Source: Berberis thunbergii
Lineage: Eukaryota > Streptophyta > Magnoliopsida > Ranunculales > Berberidaceae
Direction: 5' to 3'
Assembly: GCA_003290165.1 (NCBI GenBank)
Contig: QNQO01000523.1
Coordinates: 496,001-560,000, forward strand
Length of the DNA stretch: 64,000 nt
In this document: piece by piece, positions 58,815 through 64,000 of the stretch
Position numbering within the stretch: the first letter of the stretch is position 1
Layout: every line of letters starts with the position of its first letter
Made by a program: the position numbers and the translations under genes
The notes under the pieces: model-generated
Seen by the model: only the letters and a program-made list of their open reading frames with translations
Databases searched by the model: none
What the model was told of the DNA's origin: nothing

Positions 58815-59870
58815 TTCTGGTATGATCAACCAATGAAGTAAAAGTTGAACGAACGAGTCAACTAAGTAAAAATGACCGGGTCAACTAGAGCGTCGAAACA
58901 ACAAAGTAAAAGTTGGACGAACGAGTCAACTAAGTAAAAACGACTTTAGGTTGACTAGAGTGTCAAACCAATGAAGCAAAGGTTGGACGAATTAGTCAAC
59001 TAAGTAAATATAACTTCGGGTCGACTATAGTATCGAACCAACGAAGTAGAAATTGGGCAAACGAGTCAACTAAGCAAAAATGACTTCGGGTCAACTAGAG
59101 CATCAAACCTGCAAAGTAAAGGTTGGACGAACGAGTCAACTAAGTAAAAATGACTTCGAGTCGACTATAACATCGAACCAACGAAGTAAAGGTTGGACGA
59201 ACGACTCAACTAAGAAAAATGACTTTGGATCGACTTGAGCGTTGAACCGACAAAGTAAAGGTTAGACGAACGGGGTCAACTAAATAAAAATGACTTCGGG
59301 TGGACTAGGTGTCGAACCAACGAAGTAGAAGTTGGATGAACGAGTCAACTAAGTAAAAACGACTTCGGGTTAATTAGAGCGCCGAACCAACAAAGTGAGA
59401 GTTGAACGAACGAGTCAACTAAGTAAAAATGACTTCGGGGCGACTAGAGCATCCAACCAACGAAGTAAAGGTTGGACGAACGAGTCAACTAAATAAAAAC
59501 GACTTTGGGTCGACTAGAGCATCCAACCAATGAAGTAGAAGTTAGACAAACGAGTCAACTAAGTAAAAACAACTTTGGGTCGACTAGAGCGTCGAACTAG
59601 TGAAGTGAGGGTTGAACGACGAGTCAACTAAGTAACAATGACTTCGGCTCGACTAGAGTGTCGAACCAACGAAGTAAAGGTTGGACAAACAAATCAACTA
59701 AGTAAAAATGACTTCGGGTCGTCTAGATCGTCAAACCAACAAAGTTAAAGTTGAACATATGAGTCAATTAAGTAAAAACAACTTTGAGTCGACTAGAAAT
59801 GTCAAATCAAAACTCGAAGGAAATGACTTCGGGTCAACCAGATCGATGAACCAACTCGAAAGAGGAAAAT
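58815..59870 (+). repeat. Tandem array, about 70 bp units, about fifteen copies, in Tat copy 3
   Basis: Units contain GTTGGACGAACGAGTCAACT, AAGTAAAAATGACTTCGGG, TCGACTAGAGCGTCGAACC and AACGAAGTAAAG. They are homologous to the 24195-25075 array but more regular. The array is the 3' region of the element. Confidence 0.9.
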
Positions 59871-60102
59871 TTCGTTTTGATCAAACCAAGAAAGCAAACG
59901 ATGAATGAACAAGTTAACACAACTCAAAAGAGCATCAGATTAGCAAACACACCAGATCGACAAAATAGAAGACAAGCAAACAAAACAACTTTGTCACCAA
60001 ACTCCAAAACAACCAACATGAGTTTGAGACGGACGTACCGAAGCATAAGAGAATTCAAATTAGCAAAAGTCAGACAAAACAAAAATAGCTGTAAAAATCA
60101 AA
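59871..60102 (+). other. End of Tat copy 3 inside the window
   Basis: Noncoding continuation of the 3' region after the array. In copy 2 the antisense ORF would follow; here the element is interrupted at 60103 by CACTA 3. Confidence 0.5.
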
Positions 60103-60310
60103 CACTACAACAAAAGTCCTTTTTTATAGCATTTGATAATAGCACTTTTCACACATTTTCTATAAAAGCCAACTTTTAGTTACTATTGAAATCATACTAT
60201 AAAAATTGGCGGGATTTTTAAAACGTTGAAGGCGCTCCCCAAATATTGACATCGCGCGATTCTCATTTCCCTCAAACCTACAAACCTAAAAAACACAACT
60301 CAGCTTTCTC

Positions 60311-60394
60311 TGCACCAACATCCTTCTCATCTCTCCCTCTGCTGCAATTCTCTGCACCGACATCCTTCTCATTTCTCCCTCTGCTGCAATTCTT
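60311..60394. repeat. 42 bp tandem duplication in a leader-like region
   Basis: Two adjacent copies of CTGCACCAACATCCTTCTCA-type sequence (60311-60352 and 60353-60394), followed by a CCCTGTAAGTT splice-donor-like site. The stretch looks like a 5' UTR. Confidence 0.75.
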
Positions 60395-60662
60395 CTCCTC
60401 CCTGTAAGTTCAAGTTGTCTTCTTGAAAAACCATTTGGGGATGTGAGTGTGAGGGTGAGGGTTGAGTTTGTTGTCCATTCTTTGATCTCTTGGAACCAAT
60501 CCAAGTTTCTTCAAACCCTAATTCGATCAAGAAGATTGGAGGAGTCAATTGCAACATTTGAAAGAGGTGAATCTATCTGCTCGTTTCTCTACTCCCTCTA
60601 TCCGTTTGCCTTTATCTATTGCTCTTTCTCTGCTGGATTTTAGAAGAGTATTTCCCTGTGTG

Positions 60663-62158
60663 TAGGCTTGGGCGAGCAGAGAATAGAAGAACGGATATCA
60701 AAAGACGTCGCTGCGCAAGAAGCCGATGATGACATCGAGTACGATTTCTCCGACCAAGGTGGAAACCCCTAACACTTCAATTGTTGTGTCCTGTACTATG
60801 TGATTTCTAGGTTTTTGTTATGGTCATGATTGTTCTTTATTTTGTGACAAGTTCACAAATGTGGAGGTTTGTTGTTGATTTGGGTGTGTATTTGTGCATG
60901 CATTTAGGGAATTTTAGATGTGGATGATGTAATGATGATGTGGATTTGAACCTGCATGAAGAGATTTGGGCATGGTTAAGCTATATTATCTCGGTTGGTT
61001 TTGTGTGTACAGGGATTAGTGTTTTCAAAGCTCTGTTTGTTTCATTTTTTCAACGGATTCCAAGTACTTTTGGGCATCATGATATGAGGGTCCTGTGTGT
61101 TTTAATATGAATAAATTGTCATTGTTTTATAAAATGTTATAATTTCAAAACTCTTAAGAGTACTTATGTTTTTAATGGGCTGTAGATCATGCATCAGCAG
61201 GGAGGGAAATTTACAACTTGAGTTTCAATTTGGTTGGTTCTTGAGAAATATTGCACGAGGTTGACTAGGTGCATATAGAAGGGAATTAGGAATGGGTTGC
61301 TTTATGTTCATGGATTGTATAACAGGGAATTAGGTGGGTGATTAAGGTTCAGAAACAACAAAGTCAGTATGATGATTTTGTGGAAATGTTGGACTGTGAA
61401 AGTGGGTAGAATATGCGATAAGCAAGATGATAAATCGACTCATTAATTAAACAAGTTAGTTTGCATATGGACAGCGAGGGAGACTCACTGTTGTTTAATT
61501 GCTGTTTGGAGAGATAATCTCTCCTTGTTTATACTGCATTATGTAGCAATGGTTTACCAATTTTTTATGTTGTGTGCTTTTCTTACTTTTCAATTTTAAT
61601 GATTCAACTCAACCTACTTTTTTCTCTACCTTTGTTTTTTTCTGTCCATGATTTTGTCTATGCTATAATAGCCAAATAAAGAGAAAACTTTAAACACCTC
61701 ATTGAAACAAAACACTTCTGGATGCTGGTTAAATGACTCAAATCCAATGCTGCTATGAGGGGTTGACACAGTTTATGGTTTGCATGATGGAAGAACACTT
61801 GGGTGAACTTGATGTCCCATCTATGAACTGATGAAGTTTTAATGAATACATTGTGCAAATCCGATGTTTTGTTTTCAGCGTTCATTGGTTATGTAGTTGT
61901 CATCTTTTTTTTTATTGGATTAGTGTAATGCAACTTTTTCTTGTTTCTTGCAGATTTTATAGATGAAGTTGAAGCAAATCTCAAAGCAAAGAAAGGACTT
62001 GGAAAAGCTCATAACATTCCATTTATGCCCAAAGAAGAAGAACTTAGTGATGAAGAGCTCGAGAAATATCTGGAAGAACGATACAGGGCTTGTTCAAAGT
62101 ATGTTGTCTATGCTAAAGAAGAAGACCATGAAATATCTGACCATCAAATGAAAGTTGC
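60663..62158 (+). pseudogene. SPT5/KTF1-like N-terminal fragment, two exons
   Basis: Exon one reads RIEERISKDVAAQEADDDIE and YDFSDQ, ending CAAG|GTGG at about 60759. Exon two starts after TTGCAG at 61954 and reads DFIDEVEANLKAKKGLGKAH, NIPFMPKEEELSDEELEKYL and EERYRACSKYVVYAKEEDHE. The phase joins to SDQDFIDE. Acidic stretches followed by FxPKEEE...EERY are typical of the region before the NGN domain in plant SPT5-like proteins such as KTF1/RDM3, which acts in RNA-directed DNA methylation. The NGN and KOW domains are not seen. It may be a captured fragment inside CACTA 3, or a host gene disrupted by it. Confidence 0.5.
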
Positions 62159-62707
62159 GCATGTGAGCTCACCTTTTGCTCATTTAATTAACTTAGTGGA
62201 ATCTATTTCCGCTGTTTGATTGAAATCGATTATTCATAAAATTGTTTTCCCATTACTCATGGGAATCTAAGTTCGAGGGGTGGGCCTCGAAATCGAATTC
62301 ACGGAAACATTTTCAATTTCCATGTCTATTTTCTGTGCAACCAAACCGACCCTTAGTGGTTTTTCTTGCTGAAATCAACTCAGCTGAGGAAAAAATGATT
62401 GGGTCCTCAAGTTTTTGATGTTTATTCAATCTCGGTATGGTAAATTTTGAGCCATAGAAGGTGTTTTCAGCAATTTATCTTTGGCCTAGAAATGGACAAC
62501 AGGGCTTGAAGTGTGGCAATGCACCTTACTTTACCTTTGTTTTTGGTGAAAATTTACGTTACAAAAGGAATAAGAAAACAAACATTTCTAGTTTTGTCTC
62601 TATATGTGTTTTTGTATACTTTGTGATAAAGAGTTGTGGATAATAGGCTTTACTCTATTATCTCAAATTGAGCTGTTAGTGTTTGTTCTTCTACTTGTTG
62701 TTATAGT

Positions 62708-63525
62708 TTGCAGTGTTGTCCATTCAGAGTGTTTGGGCAACAAAGATTGTGAAATGGGTGGTGGGTCTGAAAGAGATGAAGAGAGGATCTCAGTTGCGAG
62801 TCCTCTCTAGTAATGGTAGTCCCAATACGAAACCTCATGGAAAGGTGGGTTATAACTTAGTTTTCGGTAGCGGAGATTTTATCTGGTTATGTCTTTTTTC
62901 TTGTTATTTAATATTGTGTGTTCTTCATTCATCTTCAGCAATTCTATGATGATGGTGTCCAATCCTCATTTTGTGATTCCTTGCAAGTTACGTTTCAGGT
63001 AGAAACCATCTGAATTAAGATTGAAAAACTTTGTTCTATACCATCTTTATCTGAATTTTTATTGCAGTTTAAATTTGCAGTATGATTCTCATTTGAACAA
63101 GACGCGCTTGTTATTTTACAAGTTTGAAGTTTACAATTCATAGGAGTTTCATTAGATGTTCTTTTGACTAAAATTATAAATAACCAGTTAGGAGTTGTTC
63201 ACACCTTCTTCAAGGACCATCCTTAAAGTTTTGCTTGTTTCGCGACTTTATGAAGCTTTAGTTTCCTGGAAGTTTTTGAGCTTTATGAAGCTGATACAAA
63301 AGTATCTCAATAGGGTAAATCAAGGAAGGACAAAGTTGAATTCATTTGTGGCTTAAAGTTTGAAATTTTTTGTTTATTGTTGCAGCAATGAAAAAGCGTG
63401 ATTGCAAATATGTTTCTCTTCCCAAAGATCAGAAGAAGCAACACCATTCATCAAATGAAGTGGAACGACCTCAACTTTATAATTCGAAGAAATTTGGACA
63501 GAATATGGTTAGGAATCCAGACTAA
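62708..63525 (+). pseudogene. Further exon-like pieces of unknown origin in CACTA 3
   Basis: Three pieces have splice-like borders: 62708-62846 (frame SVWATKIVKWVVGLKEMKRG, before G|GTGGG), 62939-62999 (FYDDGVQSSFCDSLQVTFQ, before GTAGAA) and 63389-63525 (MKKRDCKYVSLPKDQKKQHH, ending at a stop). They may belong to one gene. No family was recognised. Confidence 0.35.
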
Positions 63526-64000
63526 TTAGCTACTTTTCTACTTCTTCTTTAGCACGACTTGATTATGGTTACTTCTTAATGCAAAAGGTAGGATAAGTCT
63601 CTCCAAAGCCAACCATGTCAGAATTCATTTACACAAGATGAACAAGAAGTTGTTGAAACCTGTTTAGATTGGCCAAGATGTTCCTCAATAACAAGCCTAT
63701 CAAGAGAAGAACGTACTGCAAAACTAAAGTAGCTAAGTCTTCTCCCTTGCAGGAAATGAGTGGAAAGTTGTATACTTGCCTCTAAAAGTCTATTTTTCTG
63801 TTCTAGTGTAATCTTTGTTACCTTAGTCATTTCGTATTTTAGAGGTTAAATTATAACAATTGATTTGGATTAAGTACTGAAATCGCTAGTCGTTGTTCTA
63901 ATGTAGGACTACCTGCAGAGACTGTCAAAGAGAACCGCCATTTTGCCAATCCTCTGCCTCGAGAAACCCTCCAAATCTCAACCTTGGTTGGATATTTATG

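Larger units (their letters stand above)
60103..64000. mobile_element. CACTA element 3, left part, running off the window
   Basis: The end CACTACAACAAAAGTCC is followed by subterminal-type DNA (TATAGCATTTGATAATAGCAC, CTATAAAAGCC) and GGCGGGATTTTT, a common layout at the left ends of CACTA elements. The family differs from elements 1 and 2. The flank is AAA; the partner end is outside the window, so neither the target duplication nor the size can be checked. Confidence 0.65.

Overview
The window is plant nuclear DNA, most likely from an angiosperm and probably a eudicot. The evidence is introns with GT/AG borders, plant-type gene fragments (class II KNOX, TGA-type bZIP, FCA, plant MLF-like, pyruvate dehydrogenase kinase), Tat-lineage Ty3/gypsy elements, CACTA, hAT and MULE transposons, an RTE-type LINE, a tRNA-derived SINE and probable endogenous pararetrovirus debris. 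Only one host gene looks intact. It is a six-exon minus-strand gene for a myeloid-leukemia-factor-like protein (10932 down to 5154). Everything else that can be identified is mobile or mobile-derived.

Layout. 1-1500: remnant of a Mutator-like element. 1500-5150: AT-rich intergenic DNA with a foldback MITE (3030-3359) and two short tandem duplications. 5154-10932: the MLF-like gene; its 4.3 kb last intron holds a SINE and a short non-autonomous LTR element that was itself hit by an RTE LINE. 11484-13110: a hAT MITE with a perfect 8 bp target duplication and a long-inverted-repeat element. 14120-21372: probable pararetrovirus debris split by a decayed Tat-type gypsy element that carries gag, protease, RT, RNase H and integrase remnants and a 3' tandem array. 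21373-28645: a two-LTR Tat-type element with gag, a tandem array and a degenerate antisense ORF, but no pol. 29660-40394: a probable long LTR interrupted by the first CACTA element.

The second half is a deep nest. A second pol-less Tat element begins at 40395. Its primer-binding site and gag start were each hit by a hAT element (40973-42148 and 42262-43400). Its gag was then split at 43877/57345 by another LTR retrotransposon. That element's right LTR was hit by a MULE (46157-55813, 9 bp target duplication CTCGCCATC), and the MULE was hit by a second CACTA element (46871-55540, target duplication TGC). A third CACTA element starts at 60103 and runs off the window.

The most striking content is in the CACTA elements. 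Elements 1 and 2 share termini and a dense array of about 20 bp palindrome-like subterminal motifs. No transposase was recognised in either. They carry exon-intron fragments of unrelated host genes. Element 1 has a nucleotide-sugar transporter, a UBX-type protein, pyruvate dehydrogenase kinase (four consecutive exons) and a DEAD-box helicase GUCT domain. Element 2 has a KNOX domain, a predicted membrane metallophosphoesterase, FCA and a TGA bZIP. Element 3 has an SPT5/KTF1-like fragment. These are gene-capturing (Pack-type) CACTA elements. All family assignments come from reading protein motifs by eye, with no database search.
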